From assembly GCA_024636215.1 (NCBI GenBank), contig JAGXHL010000037.1:1-46029 (forward strand): a stretch of 46,029 bases of DNA, given 5' to 3'. This stretch comes from Deltaproteobacteria bacterium (GTDB lineage: Bacteria > Desulfobacterota > Desulfuromonadia > Desulfuromonadales > BM103). Under the pieces are notes generated by a model. It saw nothing but the letters and a program-made list of their open reading frames with translations, was not told the origin of the DNA and did no database searches. Below, piece by piece: positions 7,998 to 17,300 of the stretch (positions are counted from its first letter, which is position 1; each line of letters starts with the position of its first letter). Position numbers and translations under genes: made by a program.

Positions 7998-8970
7998 CTT
8001 CGGTCTTCATTCCCGGTGAAAAGGTAAAGAAATCTTCCAGCAGGGCGCTCATCTCATCAATGCTTCTCGTCTGATTGATTGCTGAACGAAAGCCTGCAGA
8101 ATTCTGCATGCCGCGGGCATACCAGCAGAGGTGCTTGCGCATGTGTCCCAGGGTTTTCTCTGGCCCAAAGGTTTCCAGGCTGAGCAACAGATGCTCTTTC
8201 GCGACGGCAAAACGCGCTTCCGGGCTCGGCTGCGTCACGGGCTTGTTCGCGAGCAGTTCAAGGGCCTGGGAAATGATCCATGGGTTGCCATAGCCGCCGC
8301 GGCCGATCATGACGGCGTCACATCCGGTCTGTTCAAACATGGTTTTAATACACTCTGCAGAAAACAGGTCACCACTGCCTATAATCGGTACCGACACAGC
8401 CTGTTTTAACTTTGCGATCTGCTGCCAGTCTGCAGTTCCACCGAACATCTGGGCGCGGGTACGCGGGTGCAAAGTGATGGCATCGACGCCTTCTCCAACG
8501 GCAATACGGGCTATCTCGGTATAGTTGACAGTGTCGTGATCCCAACCCGACCTGATCTTGACTGTCAGCGGTCGAGAGGTTGCCTTACGCACTGCAGCAA
8601 CGATACGGGCAACCTTGATCGGTTCACGGAGCAGAGCACTGCCAGCTCCGGAACGGATCACCTTGCGAACCGGGCAGCCGAGGTTAAGATCGAGCAATTC
8701 TCCACATTCTTGCACCTGACGAGTCGCTTCGGCCAGCCTTTCCGGCGCTTCACCGAAGAGTTGTACAGCCAGAGGACGCTCTTCCGTGCTCGATTGCAGG
8801 AGCGTGCGCGTCGCTTTGCCGTTGAAGACCAGACCATTAGCGCTGATCATCTCTGAATAGACGAGGGCCGCACCATGACGTTTCATGATAAGTCTGTAGG
8901 GCAGGTCAGAGATACCCGCCATGGGTGCAGAAAAGATGGGATTGTCGAGTTTGAGGGAACCGATTTTCAT
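7972..8970 (-). CDS. dusB: tRNA-dihydrouridine synthase DusB
   Basis: FMN enzyme that reduces uridines in the D-loop of tRNA. The 332-residue protein starts MKIGSLKLDNPIFSAPMAGISDLPYR, typical of DusB. The catalytic cysteine sits in DLNLGCPVRKVIRSGAGSALL. The flavin-binding regions KIRSGWD, ITLHPRTRAQMFGGTADW and GCDAVMIGRGGYGNPW are present. The arrangement upstream of NtrB/NtrC genes is conserved in several proteobacteria (formerly nifR3). It heads the minus-strand run dusB-kinase-regulator-folA-thyX, and its promoter must lie in the region shared with citrate synthase. No strong ribosome site was seen before ATG 8970. Confidence 0.95.
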   Translation of the reverse strand: MKIGSLKLDNPIFSAPMAGISDLPYRLIMKRHGAALVYSEMISANGLVFNGKATRTLLQSSTEERPLAVQLFGEAPERLAEATRQVQECGELLDLNLGCPVRKVIRSGAGSALLREPIKVARIVAAVRKATSRPLTVKIRSGWDHDTVNYTEIARIAVGEGVDAITLHPRTRAQMFGGTADWQQIAKLKQAVSVPIIGSGDLFSAECIKTMFEQTGCDAVMIGRGGYGNPWIISQALELLANKPVTQPSPEARFAVAKEHLLLSLETFGPEKTLGHMRKHLCWYARGMQNSAGFRSAINQTRSIDEMSALLEDFFTFSPGMKTEDDSSKRAS

Positions 8971-8991
8971 GAACTGTCTGCCTATTTTTTG

Positions 8992-9105
8992 TGCATACTA
9001 GCATGGCATCACTGAATGCAAAAGCTAAATAATCATTGTCTGTAAAAAGAAATTGCATACTGTATACAAAATCGGCTTGACAGTTCAGGGGTGAGTTGTT
9101 AGAAC
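8992..9105 (+). promoter_or_regulatory. Divergent dusB/gltA control region with palindrome and promoter candidate
   Basis: Part of the 366-bp gap between dusB and gltA. A near-perfect palindrome ttgcatac-t-gtatacaa lies at 9053-9069 (7 of 8 pairs), the shape of a dimeric repressor site of the GntR/FadR-like kind. A second copy of tgcatact lies at 8992-8999, close to the dusB start. Just downstream is a sigma-70-like candidate, TTGACA at 9077-9082, a 17-nt spacer, then TAGAAC at 9100-9105. The rest, up to 9336, is an AT-rich gltA leader with no clear structure. The regulator is unknown. Confidence 0.45.
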
Positions 9106-9336
9106 GTTATTTGGAAAATGATAAAGGGTAAAGAATAACAAGCATGATTTGCTCTTGATCAGATTTAATTATTTTTCCGCTGCATTAATCTTCTTTCAGG
9201 TGCGTTATTGCACCACCAGGACGGTTTGTGGCGGGATAATTTGTCATTTGACAGTTTGTTGTTAGCTTAACAAGGGACAGTTTTACTCGGTGGGCCTTCT
9301 TGCCCGCCACCATTCATTTCCCAAAGGAGAGAGATT

Positions 9337-10647
9337 ATGTCGACATTGAAACAAGTTCTGAGTAAGAAAATCGATGAGCATCGCCCCCGTACCACCAAGC
9401 TGGTAAAGGAATGTGGCGATATCAAACTGGGTGATGTTACCATCGCCCAGGCTATCGGTGGCGCCCGTGGTATCAAGTGCCTGGTTACCGATATCTCTTA
9501 TCTGGATCCTTTTGAAGGTATCCGCTTCCGTGGCCTGACCATCCCTGAGACATTCGACGCCCTGCCAAAAGTTCCGGGCAGTGACTATCCCTACGTTGAA
9601 GGCTTCTGGTACATGCTGTTGACCGGTGATGTCCCGACCATGGAGCAGACCCTGGAAGTTGTTAAAGACTGGAAGAAGCGTTCCGAGGTTCCTCAGTACG
9701 TCTTTGACGTGCTCAACGCTCTGCCTGATGATGCCCATCCGATGGCCATGTTCTCCTGTGCCGTCCTCGCCATGCAGCGTGACTCAGTCTTTGCCAAAAA
9801 CTACCGCGACGGCAAGTTCAACAAGATGACCTGCTGGGAAGACATGTACGAGGATTGCAGCAACATGATGGCCAAACTCGGCCCGATCGGTGCTTACATC
9901 TACAATATGAAGTATCGCAACAACGATCAGATTGCTGCCGATCCTAATCTCGATATGGGCGGTAACTTCGCACACATGATTGGCCAGAGCGATGATTACA
10001 AGGACGTCTCCCGGATGTATTTCATCCTGCACTCTGACCATGAGTCCGGCAACGTTTCTGCCCACACGACTCACCTGGTTGCTTCGGCCTTGTCCGATGC
10101 CTACTATGCATACAGTGCTGGCCTCAACGGTCTAGCTGGTCCTCTGCACGGTTTGGCCAACGAGGAAGTCCTGCGTTGGACTCAGAACTTCATGGAAGAA
10201 CTCGGTGGCGAAGTTCCGACCGAAGAGAAGCTCAAGGAAGCACTTTGGGCAACCCTCAACAGCGGTCAGGTTATCCCGGGTTACGGTCATGCCGTCCTGC
10301 GTAAAACCGACCCTCGCTACACCTCGCAGCGTGAGTTCTGTCTCAAGACTGAAGGTCTCAAAGACTACCCGCTGTTCCAGTTGGTCAAGATGATCTTCGA
10401 AGTTGCCCCTGGCGTACTCACCGAGCACGGCAAAGCCAAGAACCCCTGGCCAAACGTTGACGCACAGTCCGGCGTCATCCAGTGGTACTACGGCGTTACC
10501 CAGTACGAGTTCTATACCGTTCTCTTCGGTATTGGTCGTGCACTCGGCTGCCTCGCCAACATCACCTGGGACCGCGCTCTCGGCTACGGCATCGAGCGTC
10601 CCAAGTCGATTACAACTGCAATGCTGGAAGAAGCTGCCGGTATCTAA
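9337..10647 (+). CDS. gltA: Citrate synthase (eukaryote-like type)
   Basis: Condenses acetyl-CoA with oxaloacetate, the entry step of the TCA cycle. The 436-residue protein lacks the usual bacterial GltA N-terminus and instead resembles mitochondrial enzymes: GLNGLAGPLHGLANEEVLRW, SGQVIPGYGHAVLRKTDPRY and LGCLANITWDRALG. The catalytic triad is H271, H318 and D375, almost the same numbering as pig citrate synthase. A family of eukaryote-like citrate synthases is established in Geobacteraceae, which use it for acetate oxidation during metal respiration. The ribosome site AAAGGAGAG precedes ATG 9337. It is monocistronic: control region upstream and strong terminator downstream. Confidence 0.95.
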   Translation: MSTLKQVLSKKIDEHRPRTTKLVKECGDIKLGDVTIAQAIGGARGIKCLVTDISYLDPFEGIRFRGLTIPETFDALPKVPGSDYPYVEGFWYMLLTGDVPTMEQTLEVVKDWKKRSEVPQYVFDVLNALPDDAHPMAMFSCAVLAMQRDSVFAKNYRDGKFNKMTCWEDMYEDCSNMMAKLGPIGAYIYNMKYRNNDQIAADPNLDMGGNFAHMIGQSDDYKDVSRMYFILHSDHESGNVSAHTTHLVASALSDAYYAYSAGLNGLAGPLHGLANEEVLRWTQNFMEELGGEVPTEEKLKEALWATLNSGQVIPGYGHAVLRKTDPRYTSQREFCLKTEGLKDYPLFQLVKMIFEVAPGVLTEHGKAKNPWPNVDAQSGVIQWYYGVTQYEFYTVLFGIGRALGCLANITWDRALGYGIERPKSITTAMLEEAAGI

Positions 10648-10673
10648 GCCTGTAGTTGCTACGCAGAACAATC

Positions 10674-10703
10674 AGGGGTGCCTTTCGGGGCACCCCTTTT
10701 TTA
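10674..10703 (+). terminator. Rho-independent terminator after gltA
   Basis: A perfect 9-bp stem aggggtgcc/ggcacccct (10674-10682 with 10689-10697) with a 6-nt loop is followed by a run of T. It sits 27 bp after the citrate synthase stop. Confidence 0.92.
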
Positions 10704-10827
10704 ATCCTTTTAACACTGTTCTTCCCCTGTCCCGGCACTCAACACTTAAGAGTAAAATCGCCAAAACACTGTGTGTGGTTGCCGCTTCATTCTTTTTGAT
10801 GTCACTCCCTATCGGATTCTTCTGCCA

Positions 10828-10996
10828 CTAGCAGGCTGTCGGACTATTCGTGAGCCGGCTGCAAATCCGGCTGTTTGGCCCATATTTCAGCTCCTTTTTG
10901 GTCCATAGCTACGGCTATGAACCTGCAAATGAGCTAAAATCTGATCTCAAACATCCAAATTTTCGCTTCGGCCCGTATAGTCCGACAGCCTGCTAG
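10828..10996. repeat. Dispersed inverted-repeat element, copy 2 (complete, 169 bp)
   Basis: This is the intact reference copy. Its terminal repeats are perfect 20-bp inverted repeats (ctagcaggctgtcggactat at 10828-10847; complement at 10977-10996). An inner hairpin catagc-tacg-gctatg lies in the middle, and the left half has a ccggct-type short repeat. There is no open reading frame of note. The element lies between the gltA terminator and the next gene. Target duplication could not be recognised: ctag is at both ends but is part of the inverted repeat. Confidence 0.9.
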
Positions 10997-11135
10997 AGAA
11001 TAAATTTCCTTATAACAATCGCTGATTTGTCTCCAAACAGTCTTATTGTGAAAAATATTTATTAAGAATACTCAAATGTTGGCTTGGGATTTGCTCTTTC
11101 TGCTGGATAACTTGAATCATTCCTCCGGGGGGAGC

Positions 11136-13640
11136 ATGGAAGTCACTGCTTGCCACAAAAAGCTGATCTATGGCATTTTTTCTTTGTCAGGCTTTTGCGC
11201 ACTCATCTATGAGATTCTCTGGACTAAATACCTGTCCCTGACTTTCGGCAACACCATGATCGCTGTCAGTGTTGTCGCGGCAACCTTCATGGCCGGGCTC
11301 GCTCTTGGCAGCTTTTTGCTGGGACGTTATGTTGATCGCAGAGCCAACCTGCTTAAAGTCTACGGACTCCTCGAATTTGCCATTGCAATCACAGCCTTAC
11401 TCTTCGCACCAACCTTGAGCGTTGTTGAGCGCCTCTATGTTTACTGGACGCAACATCTTCCCGGCATGCCCTGGCTGGTCACGGCGATTCACATCCTGTT
11501 CTCGAGTATGCTGCTTTTGCCACCGACAATCTGTATGGGGGGAACCTTTCCGCTGATGTGCCGATTCTTTGCGCGTCGCAGATCCGGCGCGCAAATCGGC
11601 AGACTCTATGCTCTCAATACTCTTGGTGCAACGCTTGGCGCCTTCTCTGCGGGTTATCTTCTCATTCCGTCTATTGGCCTGTCCACTAGTGGTTATCTGG
11701 CGATCAGTCTTAATCTGCTGGTTGGCTTGACTGCTATGCTGCTGGCAAAAAAATATGGTGTAACCGACGCCGACGGAGAAGTCTCTCCTGATACAACCCG
11801 AACCGGTTTTAACGTCCTGGCGCATCGGCCGATTCTGATCGCTATTGGATTGATCGGATTCTTCAGCCTTGCCTACGAAATTCTCTGGACCCGTTTGTTG
11901 CTGCTCTATCTAGGCAACACCAGTTACTCTTTCTCACTGATACTCAGCGCGTATCTGGTGGGGATCGCCATTGGAGGGGCTGTTTACGCGCGCCTGGCCC
12001 ACCGACAGATGAATGAGAAGCGTCTTTTCCTGGTCCTTGCCAGCCTCATGGCTACGGTTATCCTGGCGACCGCCCCTCATTACGACAAGCTGGCTTATCT
12101 CTTTCAGTGGTCCCACGAACTTTCCGGTGAGCGTTGGTGGTTGCTGTCGTTATTGTCTTTCCTTATCGTTTTTGCCGTTATCAGTCTGCCGACCATTCTC
12201 TCCGGGGCCATGTTGCCGGCTGCAGTGGCTATTATTGACCCCGGCAAGGGACACACGGGTAAAGCTGTCGGCCTTGTCGTCTTGCACAACACCGCCGGTG
12301 CAGTGCTCGGCAGCCTTGTGGCCGGTTTTCTGATGATTCCCTCCTTCGGACTTCTCAACAGTTTCAAATGCCTGGCTCTTGGTAATCTTCTGCTTGTTGT
12401 TGTTCTGGCTTTCTACTATCGGCACAGACTCATGCCGCGCTGGTTAATCCCCGTCCTTTGTGGCATTGCATTCGTTTTTATCCTGTTGCCTGGATCCTGG
12501 AATATGAAATTGATTAACAGCGGTGTGTACTGCTATGCGCCGAAATACGCAAAGATGGGGGGCCTCGACAAAGTTCTGGAAGCCGAGAAGTTAATTGACG
12601 TAATAGAGGGAAGTGATTGTACGGTGGCCGTTCATGAAAGTTTGAACACCCAGGTGCGTTTCTTTTCGGTCAATGGTAAAACGGATGGCGGCACCGGCAG
12701 TGACATGGCAACTCAAATCCTTATCGGCCAGATCCCTCTGCTGCTTCATCCTCACCCTGATGATGTTCTTGTGGTTGGCCTGGGGACGGGGGTGACTTTG
12801 ACGGCCATGAGCGATCAGCCCACCAGGAACATCACCTGCGTAGAAATCTCTCCCGAGGTGGTCAGGGCAGAGAGCTATTTCAGCCATGTTAATGGCTATG
12901 CTCTTAAAGATCCCAAGGTCTCTTTGCTGGTCAATGATGGCCGCAACCAGCTGTTTACTCATCCTGAGACCTACGATGTGATTGTTTCCCAGCCCTCGAA
13001 TCCCTGGCAGTCAGGCAACGCCAACCTCTTCACCGACGATTTCTACCAGCTGGCCGTCACACGCCTTAAGGAGGGCGGGGTCTTCTGCCAGTGGCTCGGC
13101 ATCTACGATATCACCCCCGAGAACCTCAAAATCGCTACTCGCACCTTTCTTAACAGCTTCCCCAGGGTGCTGGTGTTCCGCTCACAGGCCAATCTGATTC
13201 TGGTCGGCTCACAGCAACCGCTGTCCATCGACTACCAGCAAATGCTCGAACGCTTTGAAAACCCTGCCATCGCTCAACTTTTTGAGACTGTGCAACTCGA
13301 AACTCCGGCAAAACTGATCGCGTCGCAATACCTGTTCAACGAGCAAACCCTGGCCAAATTCGCCGGGGCAGGAATTCTCAACACTGACGACCGACCGATC
13401 CTCGAATTCTCGGCTCATCACAACCTGGGAGGGAATATCTTAGGGGAGTTGAAAAAGAGAAACCTTGAAGCACTCTACAATGTGGAAGGCAGCCGGTTTA
13501 CGTTGCCGATTCGCAACTTTGGCAAAGACCCTGTGGTTGCTGCCGCAAACCTACGTGAGATCGGTCAGAGTTTTGCCAGTCTCGGCAAGGACCAGGTGGC
13601 CACACAGTTCCTGCGCAAGGCCGCAAGTTACAGCAACTGA
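11136..13640 (+). CDS. Fused transporter-like membrane domain / spermidine synthase-like protein
   Basis: About 834 residues. The N-terminal half is polytopic and carries two related units, FCALIYEILWTKYLSLTFGNT and FFSLAYEILWTRLLLLYLGNT, each followed by A-x-F/Y-L/M-x-G-x-A-x-G, so it arose by internal duplication. The C-terminal half is a SAM-binding, spermidine-synthase-like domain: DDVLVVGLGTGVTLTAMS (near residue 547), CVEISPEVVRAE, VNDGRNQL and YDVIVSQPSNPW. The last motif has S-Q-P-S-N-P-W where true synthases have a D-x-x-D/P pattern, so polyamine synthesis is doubtful. I chose ATG 11136 for its GGGGGGAG ribosome site; an in-frame ATG at 11076 has none. Stands alone; the substrate is unknown. 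Such fusions are common in Geobacter-type genomes. Confidence 0.85.
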   Translation: MEVTACHKKLIYGIFSLSGFCALIYEILWTKYLSLTFGNTMIAVSVVAATFMAGLALGSFLLGRYVDRRANLLKVYGLLEFAIAITALLFAPTLSVVERLYVYWTQHLPGMPWLVTAIHILFSSMLLLPPTICMGGTFPLMCRFFARRRSGAQIGRLYALNTLGATLGAFSAGYLLIPSIGLSTSGYLAISLNLLVGLTAMLLAKKYGVTDADGEVSPDTTRTGFNVLAHRPILIAIGLIGFFSLAYEILWTRLLLLYLGNTSYSFSLILSAYLVGIAIGGAVYARLAHRQMNEKRLFLVLASLMATVILATAPHYDKLAYLFQWSHELSGERWWLLSLLSFLIVFAVISLPTILSGAMLPAAVAIIDPGKGHTGKAVGLVVLHNTAGAVLGSLVAGFLMIPSFGLLNSFKCLALGNLLLVVVLAFYYRHRLMPRWLIPVLCGIAFVFILLPGSWNMKLINSGVYCYAPKYAKMGGLDKVLEAEKLIDVIEGSDCTVAVHESLNTQVRFFSVNGKTDGGTGSDMATQILIGQIPLLLHPHPDDVLVVGLGTGVTLTAMSDQPTRNITCVEISPEVVRAESYFSHVNGYALKDPKVSLLVNDGRNQLFTHPETYDVIVSQPSNPWQSGNANLFTDDFYQLAVTRLKEGGVFCQWLGIYDITPENLKIATRTFLNSFPRVLVFRSQANLILVGSQQPLSIDYQQMLERFENPAIAQLFETVQLETPAKLIASQYLFNEQTLAKFAGAGILNTDDRPILEFSAHHNLGGNILGELKKRNLEALYNVEGSRFTLPIRNFGKDPVVAAANLREIGQSFASLGKDQVATQFLRKAASYSN

Positions 13641-13656
13641 CCATGAAATAGTTTGC

Positions 13657-13677
13657 GGACACATTGCCAATGTGTCC
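13657..13677. repeat. Perfect 21-bp palindrome after the fusion gene
   Basis: ggacacattg-c-caatgtgtcc is a perfect inverted repeat with a 1-nt centre, 17 bp after the stop of the upstream gene. Next to it is a short direct repeat, tgtccccaaattg then tgtctccccaaattg. GGGGACA-type ends resemble those bordering REP-like elements and RAYT-type transposase genes. No transposase is here, so a remnant is only an inference. No T-run follows, so it is a poor terminator. Confidence 0.5.
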
Positions 13678-13729
13678 CCAAATTGAATGTCTCCCCAAAT
13701 TGCGATCCGCCGGTCTGCTGTTCACGCCA

Positions 13730-13831
13730 GAGGTATGAAAAAAAAGGGCCAGGTCCTGACTATTGGAGTAGTGAAGCGCTTCAAGACCTGACCCAAAAAC
13801 CAACCGACAGGAATGGTTGGTTGCATACCTC
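13730..13831 (-). terminator. Nested inverted repeats; likely terminator of the lipoprotein gene on the minus strand
   Basis: Three inverted repeats are visible. The outer one is gaggtatg/catacctc (13730-13737 with 13824-13831). Inside it are aaccaacc/ggttggtt (13798-13805 with 13815-13822) and gggccaggtc/gacctgaccc (13746-13755 with 13785-13794, one G-U pair). Read on the minus strand, the last stem is followed by eight T, a good intrinsic terminator for the gene that ends at 13901. The nested design and the GGGTCAGGTCTTG sequence also resemble REP-like mobile repeats. Confidence 0.5.
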
Positions 13832-13900
13832 GAAAAAGTGTGTGCCTCTGTTTGAAATGCCGCCAAATTTATAGCTCTAGTGTTTTGTTTGGTAGCGGTA

Positions 13901-14233
13901 TCAGCGCTGCATAATTACAACCGTCGCCCTGTTGCCATGTTGTATCACTTCTTTCACATCGTAGTCCTTAGCACTATAGCCTTTGACCTCAAGCCAGGCA
14001 TTCCAGGGGTAAACGCGACCTTTATGGCGACAACCCAACGAGCTTGCTGATTTGCATTCCACTTTGATCCCCTGATTTCCATCCCATGCCTGGTTGCGGT
14101 AGAGCACCTCACCATTGTCGATCTTAGGATCATCAATAGCGACTGGTCCTTGCTGTACAGCGCTGGTTGCAGCGCAACCTGCCAAAAAAGCTATCGCGAT
14201 AAGTAAAAAGAGACTTAACAGTTTTTTATTCAT
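13901..14233 (-). CDS. Small lipoprotein of unknown function
   Basis: 110 residues. The N-terminus MNKKLLSLFLLIAIAFLAGC is a lipoprotein signal with lipobox LAGC, so the mature protein would be anchored through Cys20. The mature part contains two more cysteines (ECKSASSLGC) that could form a disulfide, and no motif I recognise. It lies 161 bp downstream of the giant cytochrome on the same strand. The gap has no clear terminator, so co-transcription is possible but not shown. There is a weak ribosome site (GGGGCG). Function unknown. Confidence 0.75.
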   Translation of the reverse strand: MNKKLLSLFLLIAIAFLAGCAATSAVQQGPVAIDDPKIDNGEVLYRNQAWDGNQGIKVECKSASSLGCRHKGRVYPWNAWLEVKGYSAKDYDVKEVIQHGNRATVVIMQR

Positions 14234-14394
14234 AAAACGCCCCGGTTAAAATTAAAGACAGTAGAAAAGTAACTGTGGAAAACCCCTGTCCAAAGAAGAT
14301 GACACGTTTGTATGATTTGTAATCAGCAAGCAAAAGCTGGGTGCAGAAAATTCATATCTCTTCTCCGTCCTCATCAGATTCAATGTAACTGAAA

Positions 14395-17300
14395 CTAATT
14401 ACTGGGTCGCGGCGCATAGTTCGGCGTTTGTGTCCCCTTGTGTTCCGACGGTGTTTCATCATTATCGAAAGCCCATGGCGTGACCTTGTTCCAGCCGCCG
14501 CGCAATGTGGTCGTGGACCGCCGGTCATCGAACCGGTGGCAGTTCTGGGCCGAGGCGTAATAGGCCGCCGGCATGCCGCGGTCGACGGCTGTCAAAGCGG
14601 CCGCCGTGAAGGTATCCTGCAGCGATGATCTGACATCATCCCAGGTGTTGTGCCGGATATCGAGGCAGTTTGTGATCATCAGCTTCGGCAGCCTTGAGGC
14701 GTGCGGGTTGTGGCACTTGGAGCAACTGAACTGATGGTACATCTGGTCGGTGGTTGTGCCATCTACCGTGGCGCCCCAGTTGTAGGCGTTGTAGGCATAG
14801 GGCTGCGATGCGCTACCGACGAATCCGTCGACCATCGGAGGGTTGTATCCCCCGGCGTTGCCGTCGGTGCCCCGATACCCGCCCCCGGCCAGGCCGAAAT
14901 TGCCCTGGTCGAGATAAGCCATGTCTGGAACCTGCCTCGGCCAGTGAGTTCGATCTTTAGGACGCCCACCTCCCCAATCATGAGAAACGGGTGACGGACG
15001 ACCATGCGAATAATCGAAGACGTTGACCGCAGCACTGAAGGTCCCGCCGAGCGCCGAGTTGCTGTGGCCGTTGGCTCCGAGCCAGAGCACATTGCCGTCA
15101 GCTGCGTCATCGCGCTGATCCATTTCATCGACATTGTCGCCGTGGCAGAGCACGCATAGGCCGGCCGAGGACTGGATGGTCCAGCCGGAGGTCGGGTAGT
15201 GCGCGGCCGTCTGGGTGGTGTTGCCGCTGCCGGGTGCCACGTTGTTCTGGTCGATGTAATAGCCGCCCAGTTCGTCGTAAGCCGTCCCGCCACGGGGGAC
15301 CTGTCCCATAACGGACTGCGAAGTGTAGGCCTTGTTATAGGGGGCGCCATCCTCTTCGTAGGGATTGGTCATCCAGGTGCCGCGCAAGTACGGCATCCCG
15401 GTCATGGTGTCGCCCGGCGCCAGGTTGAGGTTGTGTACATCGTGACAGTTGGAACAGCGGATCTTGTCTACCGTGTCGACTGTTTCGACATAACGGCCCT
15501 CAGCATCGTTCCAGGTCACCTTGGAGGTCCCCGACGGATCGGTGGTGTGGGTCGACTGGATGTAGCCGCGCTTGTACCAGAAGGGCTCACTGCTGGTCTT
15601 GCCATAGCCGCTGGTCCAGATGGCCCCGATCCAGTTGGCCTGGTCGAGTTGGCCGAGGTGATAAGGGCTGTTGCCGGTTGCCGCCCGGGTATTCGTCTCG
15701 AATTCGCTGATATCACCGTCGGCTTCGCGCAGGATGCCGTCGTGATTCTGGTCGTGGCAGCCCCAGCAGATTTCGGCCAGGGAGTTGAAGGTCCCCCATG
15801 GGTAGACCCGCTTCAGGTGGATGCCACCGGAACGGTAGTTGATGCCGATGGCTGCATTGTTGTTGATGAGGAGCGTATCCGGATCGCCCGGGTTGATGCC
15901 GTCCGGCGACTGGGGATGCCCGGCAACGTGGCAGGTGGTGCAGGCGACCACGTCGCCCATCGCGCCCATCACATGACCAATCTGGCTCGTGTTGCTGACC
16001 GTGTCATAGGTCAAACCGTTCATGCCGTGGCAATCGTTGCACTTTGCCCCGGGCTCGGCCCAATTGGCGCCGGTGTCATGGCAGTACATGTTGTTCATAC
16101 TGCCGCAGGATGCTCCTTTGATATCGACTTCGGCCCAGGCCTGATCAACAACAGCCGGGTTGGCATCATCCTGGTCGGCGACTTGATCGAAGATCACATC
16201 GACATTACCGTCAGCGTGCAATCCAAGGTCAAAGGTGTCCCTGTGACAGAGGCGGCAGGAGTCACCCTTGGCGAAGCGGAAGGATGAGTTGAGATGCCTC
16301 TCGTGGGCACCAACATAACGATCCGTAGTTGTTGTTCCTCCGTGGTTTGCCTGGGGAGGCGAGGCTTTGACCAGCTCAGAAGGATCTCCAGCTACATTAC
16401 AATCCCAAGTTCGACCATAGGGGTCGGTCTGTCTGGTGAGGGTGCTGTTGTCATCACCGTGGCAATCCGAGCAAGCCGGCACCTTAGGACTTGGTTCTGC
16501 GGTATCCGGAGCCCATTGTGGAGAGAACGGACCATGGCAGCCGTTCGCATTGGCACCGATGAAATTCATGCAGCGGCCGCTGTCGGTGTTCTCGGTCCCT
16601 GTGTAGGGGCCACCGGAGTTGTAGCCTCCGGAACCATCGGGGTCGCTGTAGATCACGATGGAATTCTGGGCCACGCTGACGCCGCTGGTTGTTGTGGCCG
16701 GGATTTCTGCCAGCGTCAGATGGTTGCCGCTGGCGTCCTTGGCCCAGCCGATGTTGATCACTCCATCGTAGTGTCGTCCGTCGTACTTGGTGACATCATT
16801 GCCGTCAGGACTCGTGCCGTCACCGTGGCACTTGGCGCAGTCTTCCAGCGTATAGCCATGCTGGCGATGAATGCCCCTGGTGTCCGGGTCGTCCGGCGGC
16901 GTCGAATGGCAGATGCCGCAGTAATACTGGCCGCTGGTGATGGTGTAGACATTGCTCAGACCGGAACAGTTGTCATCGGCATTGCCAGTGACATCATCCG
17001 CGCCGGCATCACAAGTCACAATCGCCGTCTGGTAAGCTGTGTCCGGCGTCATGTTGAGCAGTTCGAAAGTCTCGGCCGTCCCTGCAAATCCGGGCACCGG
17101 TTCACCTTCGGCTCGCACCGTGGCCGCGTCGTTCCAGGTCCCGGCATGCAAGACCCCATCAGCCATTTTGCGGTAACGGATGTCGTAATAAGTGGCACGG
17201 GTGCCGTGATTGTAGCCGTCGTTGCCGACCGCGATCCAGTGCAGAAAGGCGGCCCCTTGCTTTGGTCTTGGTTCTTCATGGCTAATGGTTACGGCAGCCG

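Noticed and set aside
10403..10831. ORF ending in a hydrophobic peptide (LKSKIAKTLCVVAASFFLMSL...)
   Set aside because: Mostly a shadow of gltA; the hydrophobic end after the terminator has no start codon with ribosome site, and its stop lies in the repeat.
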